From assembly GCA_028820455.1 (NCBI GenBank), contig JAPPJC010000058.1, positions 1 to 44,394 on the forward strand: a stretch of DNA of 44,394 bases, read 5' to 3'. Positions within the stretch are counted from its first letter, which is position 1, and every line of letters begins with the position of its first letter. The notes beneath the pieces are model-generated. The model was not told where the DNA came from. It saw only the letters and a program-made list of their open reading frames with translations, and did not search any database. This DNA comes from Acidimicrobiaceae bacterium. Lineage in GTDB: Bacteria; Actinomycetota; Acidimicrobiia; Acidimicrobiales; Aldehydirespiratoraceae. A program made the translations under genes and the position numbers. Of this stretch, positions 17,371 through 27,768 are shown piece by piece.

Positions 17371-19051
17371 TCCTATCGACATAAGGCCCGACCACCTTGA
17401 AATTGTGCAGGGGATTCTGCAAGAACATCTTCCCGCTGGTTTCAAAGTGTGGGTGTTCGGCAGCCGCGCCGACTGGTCGGCCAATGATGCCTCGGACTTG
17501 GACCTGGCTGTGGAAGACAATGACAAGCTCAGCTACAAGTTGTTGGACACGCTAAAAGACGCATTCGACAACTCAACCCTTCCCTACACGGTCGACGTCG
17601 TTGACCTAAACAGGATCAGTGGCTCCTTCAAACAGATCGTGGAATCACAGCGAGTATCCCTGCCCATCGACAGAGACAGAACCAAACAGCGCACACCCCC
17701 ATCCAGTACCCCTGCGAGTAAGACCACTCGCGAAGAAACACCTCTCACTACTACCCCCGGCAAGTGGCGTCGAGTTGCTTTGAATGACTTGATCGACCTC
17801 CAGCTCAGCAGTGTAGACAAGAAATCAAAGGCAAATGAACGAGCTGTGCAGCTTTGCAACTACATGGACGTGTACAAGAACAGTTTCATTCACACAGGCA
17901 TGGATTTTATGGCGGCAACTGCTACCGAACGCGAGATAGCAAAGTGCTCACTGTCAGCAGGGGATGTTGTCATTACAAAAGACTCTGAGAAGCATGACGA
18001 CATCGGTGTACCAGCATTGGTACGGGAAGACATTCCTAACTTAGTCTGCGGTTATCATTTAGCAATTCTTCGTCCGCGTCTATCGCAAATCGATGGCACT
18101 TATCTCTTCTATGCATTGAATGCTTGTCAGGTCCAACAGCAGTTCCATTCATTTGCAAATGGAGTCACACGATTCGGATTACGGAAGGCGGATATTGGTC
18201 TTGTAGAAATTCCGCTTCCACCTTTCTCTGAGCAGCGCACCATCGCCCACATCCTAAGCACTCTTGATGACAAGATCGAGTTGAACCGCCGCATGAGCGA
18301 AACATTAGAGGAAGTAGCGAAAGCACTATTCAAGTCATGGTTCATCGACTTCGATCCTGTCCAAGCCAAGATGAAGGGCTGGTGGCGGCAGGGTGAGTCA
18401 CTCCACGGCCTCCCCGCCAACCTCTACGACCTCTTCCCCAGCCGCCTAGTTGACTCCGAATTGGGCCCGATTCCTGAAGGCTGGCAAATTAAGCAGATCA
18501 AAGACATAGCAGAACACCTACGAGACACCGCAGATCCTCGGGATTCGCCTCAGACTTTATTCAGCCACTTTAGCATTCCAGCTTATGATTCTAATCAGAT
18601 GCCTGTACATGAGTATGGAAGTTGCATCAAGAGCCGAAAGACTGTCGTTCGACCAGGAGTAACTCTGATATCCAGACTCAACCCCGAGACCGAGCGCGTA
18701 TGGCTAACAGATGTGAAACAGAACGAACAGGCTGTCTGTTCGACAGAGTTTTTGATGCTTAACCCGATATCGCCATTTACCTCTAGTTACATCTATTGTC
18801 TAGCTCGTTCGACAACCTTCAGAAGAGGCTTAGTATCTCTTGTTACCGGCACATCCAAGAGCCATCAGCGAGCACCAGTGAAAGCGGTACTCTCAATGAG
18901 AGTCTTGATGCCACCAAAACACATTGTCGCAACATTTGATAGTCATGTGAAACCTATTCTCGATAGTATTCTAATAACACGTAGTGAGTCGAGCTCACTC
19001 GCAAACTCTCGTCGCTACCTATTGCCCCGACTTATCTCAGGAGAGCTTTGA
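17363..19051 (+). CDS. MntA nucleotidyltransferase fused to type I specificity subunit HsdS
   Basis: A 562-aa fusion. Residues 1-105 are a minimal nucleotidyltransferase with GS at 33-34, ten residues, then D45-L-D47, the GSX10DXD pattern of MntA antitoxins. A Thr/Pro/Ser-rich linker (106-135) leads to a full two-domain HsdS: TRD1 (about 136-310, ending IPLPPFSEQRTIAHILSTLD), a central conserved helix (LNRRMSETLEEVAKALFKSW), TRD2 (about 370-535, from LGPIPEGWQIKQI) and the end SRRYLLPRLISGEL. The TTG start overlaps the hepT stop, giving coupling of antitoxin to toxin. In the window hsdM is only a relic and hsdR is absent. The antitoxin may therefore be tethered to DNA-recognition domains or to a restriction complex encoded elsewhere. 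Confidence 0.9.
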   Translation: MTSPIDIRPDHLEIVQGILQEHLPAGFKVWVFGSRADWSANDASDLDLAVEDNDKLSYKLLDTLKDAFDNSTLPYTVDVVDLNRISGSFKQIVESQRVSLPIDRDRTKQRTPPSSTPASKTTREETPLTTTPGKWRRVALNDLIDLQLSSVDKKSKANERAVQLCNYMDVYKNSFIHTGMDFMAATATEREIAKCSLSAGDVVITKDSEKHDDIGVPALVREDIPNLVCGYHLAILRPRLSQIDGTYLFYALNACQVQQQFHSFANGVTRFGLRKADIGLVEIPLPPFSEQRTIAHILSTLDDKIELNRRMSETLEEVAKALFKSWFIDFDPVQAKMKGWWRQGESLHGLPANLYDLFPSRLVDSELGPIPEGWQIKQIKDIAEHLRDTADPRDSPQTLFSHFSIPAYDSNQMPVHEYGSCIKSRKTVVRPGVTLISRLNPETERVWLTDVKQNEQAVCSTEFLMLNPISPFTSSYIYCLARSTTFRRGLVSLVTGTSKSHQRAPVKAVLSMRVLMPPKHIVATFDSHVKPILDSILITRSESSSLANSRRYLLPRLISGEL

Positions 19052-19197
19052 ATAGAACCCAAACTCTTTATTCAAGGCAGTACTCGAGATGCCTACATGT
19101 GTGTCTGAGAATACTTAGTTGTCCGAGAAATTGATCAGTGAAGCCGAATAAATGGGCCGAGTACCTCAAATGATTGGGAGGTGACCTAAATTACGTC

Positions 19198-22100
19198 GTG
19201 GCATCTATAGGAATGAACCCCTATGTGACAGGAGGGGGTGGTGTAACCTTTGAACGCAGAGTAGGGGTTCTTTACCTTTCTCATCTTCTGCTTGAAGATA
19301 ACGCTATCGGAATTGGAGACGGTCGTAAGGTTGTGAATGTCGCATTCCAGCAGGCCTCAGTTCATCCAGTTGATGATCTGGTTGTGAGCGCAGCATTACC
19401 AGATGAGTTGGAGCCGTCTTTGATGCTCATGCTTGCGGTCCGGCGGTCTCTGAACCTAGTAAAGAGCGATGAGAGAACTCGGCAGCTTGTTAAGCAGTTT
19501 ATTGATGCTTTGGCTAACATTCTGGACAAAGGATCAGTTGATGATCCCGAACACCGGCTAGGGCTCGTCGTCGCTGGGCCTCAACTACATGCAGAACAAC
19601 TCAGAGAACTGGCTAACCATGCAACGGTTCAGGTGAACGCATTCGATTTTTTTGATCTTGTTCACACACCAAACAAGTTCAGTAGGGCTGTTCGGGAGCG
19701 GCTCGACCATCTTGAAAAACTTGTGGAGTACGCTCTGAATGACCACAAGGAAGCCGAACTTGGAGAGAGGTGTGTACGACAACGCACGTGGGAGCTGCTT
19801 TCACGCTTAACGGTGCTCATGCTCAGGCTCGAATCTCCAGATGAAACCGATTGGGTCAATCTATCTAACAGGCTCACCCCGGTTGCGCGAAGGCATGATA
19901 CAACAGGAGCATCGCAGTTACGTGATCGGCTTTTCGAACTCGTTGGTACGTATTCACAGCGAGCGGCTAAGGTTGATCGAACGCTGTTGAGGCGTGACGC
20001 GCACTCACAGCTTAAGACAACGATATCGCGGCGAAACCAGAAAGATTGGCAGCTACTCCGCCATCTTCATGACAGAGCACTCTCGTTAATAAACGATAAG
20101 CTTGCCACGAACGATGATCGTCAAGTGCACCTTGATCGGAGCGAAACGGTAGCGGAGCTACTATCGACTATAAAGGAGGTAGCAGCGGTCGTTGTGATCG
20201 GAGAGTCGGGCGTGGGCAAGAGCTCACTTGCGACATCGTCTCTTTCAGCTGCAGTCGCAGCAGATTCGGAAAGTACGGCAATTCTGTGTATCAATTTGAG
20301 GACTGTTCCCACGAAAACAGTTGAGTTCGAAAGCATGCTCGATTGCTCGCTTACTACGTTGCTCAGCGAAATGAGCGCACCACTCAGTTTGCTTGTCGTT
20401 GACAGTGCAGACGCTGTCATGGAAGGCAGCGAAGATGTATTCCGTTATCTAGTTGACGTCGCTCACGCAAGCCAGGTGAAGATCATTGCCGTATGCACCA
20501 CCGACGCTAAACAGGTCGTAAACGATGTGCTCACTGAGTGCTTTGGATCCGATGTAGTGGAGCACTCCGTGCCTTTACTGACTGATTCTGAGATAGACAA
20601 GATCGTCAATACCTTCCCAGAGCTGAAAGATCTGAATGTTAATCTACGGTCGCGCGAGCTTTTACGCAGGCTCGTCGTAGTTGATCTACTTGTTCGTAGT
20701 AAACCCACAGAGGTTCCTCTGACAGACGCAGACGCGATGAACGAAGTATGGTCGGGACTTGTCCGCCGTCATGAAAAGTCCGATAGAGGATCCCCGGATG
20801 CGCGAGAGTTAGAGCTTCTGCGATTGGCTGATCATGAGCTCGGGAACGGTGACCAGTGGAGTATGATCCAAGAGGTTGATCACACTGTTCGTGATGGGTT
20901 GTATCGCGATGGGCTATTGAGAAAGCCTCTTGATAATCAGTACAGACTCGTTCCCGAATTCGTTCACGATGAGGTGCGTAGTTATGCTGTTGCTCACCTT
21001 CTGTTGACTAACGGTAATCCGGCTTCAAGAATCTTACAGGCTGGTTGTCCTCGTTGGACTCTCGCAGCTGCACGACTCGCGTGTCAAGCATGGCTGGCGC
21101 AGTCCGACACTCCCGCTATGCCATCGCAGGGTGGGTTCATCAAGTTGCAGACATCATTTAATGCGTTAGTTGAAGCGGGTTATGGAAGACGTTGGGGTGA
21201 CGTACCCGGCGAGGCTTTGCTCGCACTTGCTGATCCTGAAGCACTACTTCGGGATGCGTGGCCCGAGTTGTGCTCAGATGATCCCAATGGTCAGCCTCGT
21301 CTTGCCCGCCTGATTGATCAGCGATTCCGTGACGAGAACGGTTTTGTCAAAGTTGCCGCTGTCGAGCCTGTTATCGCACTAATGCTTGAAAGCGACAGCC
21401 CGTGGCGATCTGGCGAATACGCCCAAAACCTTCTGAGGGACTGGCTGTGGGTGCATGTTTTTATGGAAACGGATGCTGGTCATCCACTTCGTATGTTGCT
21501 GCAGCAACGTATTGTCGAAGCAAGCGCGGAGGCAGATCGACGTCTCGCTGAGCGTCAAACGGCCGAGGCTGAGAAACGCGCCGCTAGAACTCCACATGAG
21601 ATTGAAGAGGAACTCCTGCGTCTCAATCTTGAACGTGAATTCTTCGTCTCTGCTATCGGTCATAACAATCTACCGACTAAACGGCGATCCGAGATTCCCA
21701 ATGAGATCACAGATGAGATCGTTGTCGAACTGCTGGCACTGCTTGGCCCAGATCTGGGTAATGACGGTGAAGCGATTTTACGTAGAGTCGCGCAACACGC
21801 ACCGTACGCGCTCTTTCCGGCTCTAGAGAGATATCTGGTCGGTAATGCTCTTGCCTCTTGGGAAAGTGAGTTCCTAGCCGAGCTGATCGAAGCGTACTAT
21901 ATTGATGGTAAAAAAATCCACGAGTATGACGTCCATAAAAACGGAATCCGGCCTCATCGTTCAGATAACCGTTTCGGATACGACGTGCCACTTGCTGCGT
22001 ACTATCGCGGCCCGTTTCTACCGCTATTGTATAGCAACTTCTCCAACGGGGTCGCGGTGCTTAACCATATATTCAATCATGCTGCCATCGTTCGCGCTCG

Positions 22101-24411
22101 TAGCCTATCGGATTCGAATCGCAAGGGATCACATATACAAAACAACCCTGATGATGCGTACCAGGTCGACCTCAAGATAACTGGCACAAGCCAGCAGTAC
22201 ATCGGTGATGAGCAGGTCTGGAGTTGGTATCGCGGAACCACAGTGGGGCCATACCCATGCATGAGCGCGTTGCAGGCGATTGAACGTAGGTGTGACCAAC
22301 TGATCGAGACGTGTGTCTCTTCTATTAAAGAGATCGCTATTAGGGATATCGCATCGATTCTGCTCAGGGACTGTAATAATCTCGCTATGGTCGGCCTCGT
22401 CGTCGGGCTTCTCGTGCGGCATCTAGAGCATGCAGACCGTTTGTTAGACCCTTATCTTGTCGAGCCACTCATATGGGAATTTGAGTTCAGCCGTGCCAGC
22501 AGCGAGACTAGCATATTGGCAGCTAACTCAGAAGGACTCAAAGAACCTGAGCGTCGGAACTGGTCGTTGCAAAAAGCAGCCATGTTTATGGTTCTGCAAG
22601 CTGTTCAACGAAGTGACGACGAGCGAGTTGCAGAGCTACGCAAATTAAGCCGATCACTCGTCGCCAACGCGCTTTGCAAGATTGAGTCGGAGCATCATGA
22701 GCCTGTTGAAGCAGAAGCTGCAACGGGCGGCATCCTCAAGCAGTGGCTGGCGAAGGTCCGCTCCTGGGCTGCCAGTCTCGACTACGACAAATTTGAAGCC
22801 CATGATACTGCTGACGGGTTCCAATTGCAAGTTAAGCAGTCTGAGGACGTCACGCAGACCTTGCGATCCGATAGTGAGGATCTACAGCACTACCAAGAAT
22901 ATTGTCGGCTATTTTTTCGTTACTATATCAAGCCTGATGAGGGACAGCCTGAAACTATCGGACCCGACGAATTGGAAACCGATATAGTCAGTGTTGAAGA
23001 GTTGCTCGAAAACCCACCGTCATTCAGGGATCCTGATCCTTGGGACATTGCTGGCCTCGTCTCAGCGACAATCCTTGAAGAGCACCTGTTGCATGAAGTA
23101 TATCTTGCAGAGGACAAGCTTGCTTTTGCAATCGAGACTGTGTTTCAGATCGCAGAAGGTGCGACGCAGCAACACCAGCAGCACGAATACGCAATAGCAA
23201 GTCATCCTTGGGGAGCCGACCGTAGTGCCGCTCGAGTTCTTCCGTTACTGCTACTGCCTGTTTCTACTCAACTTCGTGTAATTGTTGATCAAACAGACGG
23301 GGGCGTGACCCATAAGCGTGCAGTAGCTGCGAGTCTCAATCTTGCTCGAGCAGCCGCGAACGAAACACGACTTTACTTAGGACGCAGTTTGGATGACGTC
23401 TGGAAGACGCCATGCGCGAAGAATGGATGTTGCCAACACGAGATCGGTTTGCAACTTGCCACCGAAATGATGCGTGACTGCGTGTTTGACGGCCGGGCCA
23501 CCGATATAGGACAGCGTAGCACGGTTATACTTAAAGAACCGATCACTCAAACACTTGCCGACACCGCCGACCAGTTGATTCTCTTTGATCGATTGGACGG
23601 GGCTATAAGGGCTCTCGCACCAGCTGTCACAGCTAACATCTGCATCTCGGCCAGGGCGCGTTCCCTGCTCATAGAACTTTTACGCGCTCAGCGGCGGTCT
23701 CTGCTAGTCTACGAAGACAGTGTAGATGTACATAGTGTAGATGTGCAGGGCATGCATACTCTCGTGAGTGCACGATGCCTACTAACACTGGCAGAGCACG
23801 ACGACGAAACAGCCCTCTACGACCATGTGGATGCCTACGCTGACAGCTCGACACGACTCTACCATCTCCTTTGTGCTTTATCGGCAGCAGCGGAGGAAAC
23901 CCCTGCCTGCGCTGTAACTGCACAGCGTATCTGGCCGAATGTCTTACATCGTGTGTTTGAACTTAACAATTCGGGTCACGCACCATTCGGAGACTGGCAA
24001 TACGGGGATATGGCACTAGCTGCTCTTTTACCTAACATCACGAGCAATAATTCGTACACCTACCGAGAGCTTCAAGACACACCCATCACATGGTGGGATC
24101 CGCTCACCTTGCGGCCTCAAATAGAAACATGGCTTGAGCTTGCAGTAGGCAAAGCGAGATGCGTAGACCAGCTTATCGGATTCCTAGACGTGCTTAAGCC
24201 TGAAGACCAGACGCGCATAGGACTCCTATGGGTATCCAAACTCGTATTTGCAAACCCGACGCTCATAGCCAGAAGTTCTCGGGCTCTGACAGATTGGCTA
24301 ATTAGGATACGCCCGGCTGCTGTTGATGCCAATCTCCTGAATCAGTGGCAACAACTTGTCGATGAGCTAGTTGTTGAAGGTGTCACACAGCTTGCGCCCT
24401 ACTCCGAGTAA
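19198..24411 (+). CDS. Very large STAND-like P-loop NTPase
   Basis: About 1737 aa. The N-terminus (GGGGVTFERRVGVLYLSHLL, later PVDDLVV, then LAVRRSLNLVKSDE) has the layout of a PD-(D/E)XK-like domain found on many STAND defence proteins, but the expected E/Q-X-K is replaced by AVRRS, so it may bind rather than cut DNA. Walker A IGESGVGKSS is near residue 336 and Walker B SLLVVDSAD near 401. The remaining 1200 residues are helical with no motif I can name, as expected for a sensor region. A glutamate-arginine-rich coil lies at about 775-815. I chose GTG 19198; the frame also opens at TTG 19174, which overlaps a GGAGGTGA ribosome site. It lies between an intact and a ruined hsdS, so it probably inserted into the restriction locus. 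Confidence 0.75.
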   Translation: MASIGMNPYVTGGGGVTFERRVGVLYLSHLLLEDNAIGIGDGRKVVNVAFQQASVHPVDDLVVSAALPDELEPSLMLMLAVRRSLNLVKSDERTRQLVKQFIDALANILDKGSVDDPEHRLGLVVAGPQLHAEQLRELANHATVQVNAFDFFDLVHTPNKFSRAVRERLDHLEKLVEYALNDHKEAELGERCVRQRTWELLSRLTVLMLRLESPDETDWVNLSNRLTPVARRHDTTGASQLRDRLFELVGTYSQRAAKVDRTLLRRDAHSQLKTTISRRNQKDWQLLRHLHDRALSLINDKLATNDDRQVHLDRSETVAELLSTIKEVAAVVVIGESGVGKSSLATSSLSAAVAADSESTAILCINLRTVPTKTVEFESMLDCSLTTLLSEMSAPLSLLVVDSADAVMEGSEDVFRYLVDVAHASQVKIIAVCTTDAKQVVNDVLTECFGSDVVEHSVPLLTDSEIDKIVNTFPELKDLNVNLRSRELLRRLVVVDLLVRSKPTEVPLTDADAMNEVWSGLVRRHEKSDRGSPDARELELLRLADHELGNGDQWSMIQEVDHTVRDGLYRDGLLRKPLDNQYRLVPEFVHDEVRSYAVAHLLLTNGNPASRILQAGCPRWTLAAARLACQAWLAQSDTPAMPSQGGFIKLQTSFNALVEAGYGRRWGDVPGEALLALADPEALLRDAWPELCSDDPNGQPRLARLIDQRFRDENGFVKVAAVEPVIALMLESDSPWRSGEYAQNLLRDWLWVHVFMETDAGHPLRMLLQQRIVEASAEADRRLAERQTAEAEKRAARTPHEIEEELLRLNLEREFFVSAIGHNNLPTKRRSEIPNEITDEIVVELLALLGPDLGNDGEAILRRVAQHAPYALFPALERYLVGNALASWESEFLAELIEAYYIDGKKIHEYDVHKNGIRPHRSDNRFGYDVPLAAYYRGPFLPLLYSNFSNGVAVLNHIFNHAAIVRARSLSDSNRKGSHIQNNPDDAYQVDLKITGTSQQYIGDEQVWSWYRGTTVGPYPCMSALQAIERRCDQLIETCVSSIKEIAIRDIASILLRDCNNLAMVGLVVGLLVRHLEHADRLLDPYLVEPLIWEFEFSRASSETSILAANSEGLKEPERRNWSLQKAAMFMVLQAVQRSDDERVAELRKLSRSLVANALCKIESEHHEPVEAEAATGGILKQWLAKVRSWAASLDYDKFEAHDTADGFQLQVKQSEDVTQTLRSDSEDLQHYQEYCRLFFRYYIKPDEGQPETIGPDELETDIVSVEELLENPPSFRDPDPWDIAGLVSATILEEHLLHEVYLAEDKLAFAIETVFQIAEGATQQHQQHEYAIASHPWGADRSAARVLPLLLLPVSTQLRVIVDQTDGGVTHKRAVAASLNLARAAANETRLYLGRSLDDVWKTPCAKNGCCQHEIGLQLATEMMRDCVFDGRATDIGQRSTVILKEPITQTLADTADQLILFDRLDGAIRALAPAVTANICISARARSLLIELLRAQRRSLLVYEDSVDVHSVDVQGMHTLVSARCLLTLAEHDDETALYDHVDAYADSSTRLYHLLCALSAAAEETPACAVTAQRIWPNVLHRVFELNNSGHAPFGDWQYGDMALAALLPNITSNNSYTYRELQDTPITWWDPLTLRPQIETWLELAVGKARCVDQLIGFLDVLKPEDQTRIGLLWVSKLVFANPTLIARSSRALTDWLIRIRPAAVDANLLNQWQQLVDELVVEGVTQLAPYSE

Positions 24412-24439
24412 GCGGTTACCTTAATTGGGAATGGCCAGG

Positions 24440-25352
24440 TGGTCGCAGGCCTGATGGGGTGTCGTTCAAGCCATTCCGGTTCGGGCATGAGATTTGTGAA
24501 TGTAGACACGCTAGTTGCACGTATTGTCCATGTCTCGAAAATGGAAAGGCAGCTCTTGCCTTTTTCTTGTCAGATGATGAGATAGGTTGGGGATCAGCAG
24601 AGTACATCGTATTACGTCTGGAGTTTCCATTACCAGAATCATCTACATATTTCTTAGTAAAGACAAATGTGTTGTGAGGCTTTTGCAATTAATACTATGA
24701 CTGCTTCAAAGGCATCTGTCGCCCTGACTCCACCTTTCAAGTCTGAAGAGCCGTTTTGTCGAGTCGCAATTAGGCCTAATCCCCGATGGCTGGAACATCA
24801 AGAGTCTTGATGAGATGGCCACTTTCTTGAATGGCCTAGCATTGCAGAAATATCCGCCCACAACCGAGTTTTCATTACTTGTAATCAAAATAAAACAGCT
24901 TAGATCCAGGAATTTGCAGGACGCTGATTTAGCTAGTGCTGATATAGATCCAAAATATCTAGTTGATGATGGTGACATCTTGTTTTTATGGTCTGGATCG
25001 CTGGAATGCAAAATCTGGACATCTGGTCGCGGTGCTCTTAATCAACATTTGTTTAAAGTGATACCAACTGATAATTATAAGTGGCTTGGCTATTTCACAA
25101 TCCACAGATATCTAAACAACTTTCGTGCAATTGCAGCAGGAAAAGCCACAACCATGGGACATATTCAAAGACACCATCTGACACATGCAAAAACAAATTG
25201 TCCCATCTCAAGGCATCCTAAAACATTTCGATACCATATTCGGTTGTGTGGTTAGTCGGATAGTCGAATTACAGACAGAAACTAAAAAACTGATATCAAT
25301 AAGGAATGCCTTGCTTCCAAAACTTATGTCGGAAGAAAATACAAATCTCTGA
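24440..25352 (+). pseudogene. hsdS: hsdS relic, frameshifted
   Basis: The order of HsdS segments is preserved across several frames. VDTLVARI shifts into PCLENGKAALAFFLSDDEIG, then GSAEYIVLR, the end of TRD1. Next come LGLIPDGWNIKSLDEMATFL, SADIDPKYLVDDGDILFLWS and AAGKATTMGHIQRHHLTHAK, a near-complete TRD2. A one-base shift near 25190 moves to IVPSQGILKHFDTIFG and a C-terminal helix ending LLPKLMSEENTNL, TGA at 25350-25352. The N-terminal region is missing. It is a second specificity gene of the same locus and lies 30 bp before the PrrC/RloC-like gene, the position anticodon nucleases often occupy in hsd operons. Confidence 0.85.
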
Positions 25353-25382
25353 GATGAAACAGATCCTTGGATAGTAGCAAAT

Positions 25383-27716
25383 ATGATCCGGAATATTCAG
25401 CTACTTAGAAACATAGGGATGTTTGATTCTGTTGACGCGGGAGCAGATATCGATCTTGACAAGCTCGTGCTGATATACGCGGAGAACGGACGCGGTAAGA
25501 CGACTCTCACTGCTGTTCTGCGTTCCCTCGCTACTGATGATCCATCTATTCTTATAGGACGACACCGGCTTGGTGCTGATGACAAACCACATATTGTGCT
25601 CAAGCACGGGACAGATTCACGGGCCATGGTTTTTGAGGATGGAATATGGGAGGGCACACGACCTAATATCGCTATATATGACGATGAGTTTGTTGATGAG
25701 AATGTATATTCAGGACTCACTGTTGAGGCAAAGCATCGCAAGCAGTTACATGGACTCATCCTCGGAGCTCAAGGGGTTAAGCTTTCTAAGCAGCTTCAAA
25801 GCAGAATATCGCAGATTGAGGAACACAATACTGTATTAAGAAAATTGTCCACACGTATAGAAGAAATGGAACTTCATGGGCTATCTGTGGATGAATTTTG
25901 CGAACTTCCTGAACAACAGGATATTGATACACAGATTCAAGAGAAGGAGCGTCTTCTTGCCGCTGCTAAAAATCAGGACAATGTACGTGATACGCCTCTA
26001 TTTGACTTATTGGATCTGCCCGCTTTCGACATTGATGGCATTGATACTGTCCTTGCTTTTGAGTTATCTGATCTGGATGCTGCTGCTGAGGCAGAAGTTC
26101 GTGCTCACATCGACACGTTGGATGAAAATGGTGAACAATGGCTCAATGATGGCATGTTGACAATACAGCAACGTAACTATGAGGGACCTTGTCCTTTCTG
26201 CGCTCAGGATATCAGTGGATCAGTCATCCTGGATCATTATCGAGCCTATTTCAGTGAAGGCTACTCGAAGATGAAACACAAAATAGAAGAATGCTTAGCA
26301 GTGGTAAAAAACACACACAATAGAGCGGCACAGACAGCTTTCGAACGTTCTATCCGTGTTATTTATAAAAGACGCCAATTCTGGTCTCGTTTCTGTGAAG
26401 TTCCAGAGATATCAATCAATACCGAGGAAATCATGCATGACTGGAACGCTGCACGCGAACATGTCCTGCAAACATTGCAAGCGAAACAGAAATCCCCCCT
26501 GGAACCCCATGCGCTCACTGATGAAGCACGCGTCGCTCTCACCACCTACAAGTCTCACAGGAGATCAATAACAGAGCTCACCGCCAAACTGGATGTAGCC
26601 AACCAAAGTATGCAAACAATCAAAGAACAGGCAGCAGATGATAACATAGAATCTATCGCTACGGAACTTTCACGCCTCAAAGTCGCCAAGGTCCGTCATA
26701 TGCCTGAAGCGACGCGACTTTGCGAAGAGTATATACGCAAAAATGAAGTTAAAACTCTCACAGAAAGAGGACGTGATAGTGTCAAAGCTCAACTCAAGGA
26801 GTGTCGTGATACTGTCTTTCCCGCGTCGAAACAAATGATCAATGGCTACCTTCGTCAGTTTGGCACTGGCTTTCAGCTTGAAAAAGTTGCTTCGAAATTT
26901 TTACGGAGTGGCAGCATATGCACCTACAATGTTGTCATCAATGAGTCATCTGTTGCTTTTGACAAGAAGGCAATACCAGGAAAACCTTCGTTTAGCAATA
27001 CGTTGAGTTCTGGTGATCGCAATACTCTAGCATTAGCCTTTTTCTTCGCGGCACTGGATCAAGATATCGCACTTGAGAACAAGATAGTTGTAATTGACGA
27101 TCCGCTCTCAAGTTTGGATAAGCATCGCTCCCATACAACCGTCAACATGATCAAGAAGCTTGTGAAAAGAGCAGAACAGGTATTTGTGCTGTCGCATGAC
27201 AAGCAATTCCTCCTCAATGTCTGGGAACAAGCGAATCGCTCATCAGAATTTCCAAAGCCGGTAACGATTGAAATTACCCGACAGAAAACAGGGTCAATGT
27301 TAAGCCCTTGGGATATAGAACAAGACTTCTTGACTGAACACGACCGACGTCATGGCCGTTTATCTACCTATATGACAGAAGGAACTGGCGATAAGAACAA
27401 GATAGCTCAGGACATCCGACTCCACCTGGAAAAATTTCTGCGAATAGCCCATCCAGCGGAGTTTCCACCTGGAGCGATGCTAGGTCCCTTCCTAAGCAAA
27501 TGTCGTCAGCAGGCAAACGAGTCAGGAGAGTTTTTAGATCAAACTACCCTCCATGAATTAAACGAACTTGTTGATTACGCGAACAGATTTCACCATTCCG
27601 CTGACAACACACCACAGGCGATGCCAGAAATCAACGACACAGAACTCAAGACATTTGTGCAAAGAACATTGGCATTCACGTCTACAAAAATCGGCAATAT
27701 GAGAATAAACTTATAA
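25383..27716 (+). CDS. PrrC/RloC-like AAA_13 ATPase, candidate anticodon nuclease
   Basis: A 777-aa ABC-type ATPase of the AAA_13 family. Walker A YAENGRGKTT is near residue 36, a zinc-hook-like PCPFC (C269, C272) sits in the middle of coiled coils, signature LSSGDRNT is near 541, Walker B VVIDDPLSSLD near 569, and the H-loop VLSHDKQF follows. The C-terminal 100 residues contain R679 and E683 (IRLHLEKF) and H737/H738 (NRFHHS). This resembles the Arg-X3-Glu...His triad of the anticodon nucleases PrrC and RloC. RloC also carries the zinc hook. The protein lies in a type I restriction locus, as PrrC does. The ATPase call is firm; the tRNA-cutting activity is inferred. Confidence 0.8.
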   Translation: MIRNIQLLRNIGMFDSVDAGADIDLDKLVLIYAENGRGKTTLTAVLRSLATDDPSILIGRHRLGADDKPHIVLKHGTDSRAMVFEDGIWEGTRPNIAIYDDEFVDENVYSGLTVEAKHRKQLHGLILGAQGVKLSKQLQSRISQIEEHNTVLRKLSTRIEEMELHGLSVDEFCELPEQQDIDTQIQEKERLLAAAKNQDNVRDTPLFDLLDLPAFDIDGIDTVLAFELSDLDAAAEAEVRAHIDTLDENGEQWLNDGMLTIQQRNYEGPCPFCAQDISGSVILDHYRAYFSEGYSKMKHKIEECLAVVKNTHNRAAQTAFERSIRVIYKRRQFWSRFCEVPEISINTEEIMHDWNAAREHVLQTLQAKQKSPLEPHALTDEARVALTTYKSHRRSITELTAKLDVANQSMQTIKEQAADDNIESIATELSRLKVAKVRHMPEATRLCEEYIRKNEVKTLTERGRDSVKAQLKECRDTVFPASKQMINGYLRQFGTGFQLEKVASKFLRSGSICTYNVVINESSVAFDKKAIPGKPSFSNTLSSGDRNTLALAFFFAALDQDIALENKIVVIDDPLSSLDKHRSHTTVNMIKKLVKRAEQVFVLSHDKQFLLNVWEQANRSSEFPKPVTIEITRQKTGSMLSPWDIEQDFLTEHDRRHGRLSTYMTEGTGDKNKIAQDIRLHLEKFLRIAHPAEFPPGAMLGPFLSKCRQQANESGEFLDQTTLHELNELVDYANRFHHSADNTPQAMPEINDTELKTFVQRTLAFTSTKIGNMRINL

Positions 27717-27768
27717 AGTGGCGCGCTCCTACCGATTCTCGCCTCAAAAAACAGCAGATAGGAACAAC

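Noticed and set aside
17363-19051. A working type I restriction system
   Set aside because: Only the specificity subunit is intact; hsdM is a relic and no hsdR is present in the window.
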